32,376 nucleotides of DNA. It comes from Lachnospiraceae bacterium UBA7109 (GTDB lineage: Bacteria > Bacillota > Clostridia > Lachnospirales > Lachnospiraceae). A program made the translations under genes and the position numbers. The stretch's first letter is position 1, and each line of letters starts with the position of its first letter. The stretch is taken from positions 24,313 through 56,688 of the forward strand of contig DKYD01000082.1 in assembly GCA_002492335.1 (NCBI GenBank), written 5' to 3'. Of the stretch, positions 31,951 through 32,376 are shown piece by piece. Under the pieces are notes generated by a model. The model ran no database searches. It was not told the origin of the DNA and saw only the letters and a program-made list of their open reading frames with translations.

Positions 31951-32376
31951 ATGTTTCGATGGAAGCAGGGAGACCCTTCATATGCTTTCATGCAGAAGTA
32001 TATTCCGGATTATCATATCAATCTGGTAGATGTGGGAAATCTTACGGAAGTAAATCAGTTTCAAACAGATTTACAAGTGATTTTAGGTATGTTAAAATAC
32101 AGGGAAGAAAAGGAAGAACTGTGGAAATATATAAGAAAAAACAAGGTATATTTTTCAAATGTGGATTTTGACGATTATCAGGCGATTACAGAATTGCTAC
32201 ATTCAGAGCACCAGTTGAAAAAGATAAAAGCAGAAGACAATGGAAAGGAGAGAAAAGTAGATATGTGCAAGGCATTGGAGGATATATATAAAGATGGAGT
32301 TGCAGAGGGAAGAGAAGAAGGAATAAGAATTTTTATTCAGGATAATTTAGAGGAAGGAATATCCGAAGAAAGGATT
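31951..32376 (+). pseudogene. C-terminal part of an Rpn/PD-(D/E)XK family nuclease, N-terminus missing
   Basis: An open frame of 142 codons runs off the window end. Its translation (YIPDYHINLVDVGNLTEV, QTDLQVILGMLKYREEKEEL, CKALEDIYKDGVAEGREEG) resembles the C-terminal half of Rpn-type recombination-promoting nuclease/putative transposase proteins, which are abundant in Lachnospiraceae. The nuclease half, with the PD-(D/E)XK residues, should precede it but is absent: an in-frame stop lies at 31933-31935, directly behind the terminator. There is no convincing ribosome binding site before the ATG at 31951. It is best read as a truncated remnant, although the downstream end is unseen. Confidence 0.65.

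Noticed and set aside
31959..32171. 70-codon + strand open frame
   Set aside because: Out-of-frame shadow of the Rpn-like frame that starts at 31951 and continues to the window end.

Overview
The window reads as about 32 kb of a gut-type Clostridia chromosome, most likely Lachnospiraceae. This is inferred from moderate G+C, strong AGGAGG-type ribosome binding sites, a class A RNase P RNA, SLH-anchored giant surface proteins, and the mix of PqqD-like, HPr-kinase-like and Rpn-type families. I cannot assign a genus. Every convincing gene is on the + strand.

Layout. (1) 1-300: the 3' part of the RNase P RNA, its 5' end cut off by the window edge. (2) 340-10217: nine tightly packed genes, several overlapping. 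In order they encode a PqqD-like peptide-binding protein, a MalT-type LuxR regulator, a membrane-anchored Ig-like protein, two consecutive Wzz/tyrosine-kinase fusions, an ABC exporter, a CpsB-type PHP phosphatase and an LCP ligase. A hairpin terminator follows. (3) 10334-18985: a 2883-residue secreted protein with LamG, fibro-slime-like, pilin-like and SLH domains. (4) 19018-19275: an 85-residue peptide with the look of a RiPP precursor, followed at once by a strong terminator. (5) 19366-22121: three overlapping genes for an HPr-kinase-like protein, a single-pass membrane protein and a radical SAM/SPASM enzyme. (6) 22118-31849: a 3243-residue secreted protein with two GH43 domains, whose last ~1270 residues are a paralogue of the C-terminal half of the first giant. 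A terminator follows. (7) 31951 to the window end: the C-terminal part of an Rpn/PD-(D/E)XK family protein.

How the parts may fit together. The PqqD-like protein, the small peptide, the HPr-kinase-like protein and the radical SAM/SPASM enzyme are the usual parts of a ribosomally made, post-translationally modified peptide pathway. The PqqD-like gene sits 20 kb from the radical SAM gene, with capsule-type export and attachment control (Wzz/BY-kinase, phosphatase, LCP) and a giant SLH protein between them. No glycosyltransferase, flippase or polymerase is present. The most interesting reading is one locus that makes a modified peptide and builds a surface layer from two giant SLH proteins, regulated by a tyrosine-phosphorylation pair. 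The two kinases look complementary: the first has a 14-tyrosine tail but a degraded Walker A' motif, while the second has intact ATP motifs but no tail. The gene families are readable from sequence. The idea of one integrated system is inference.
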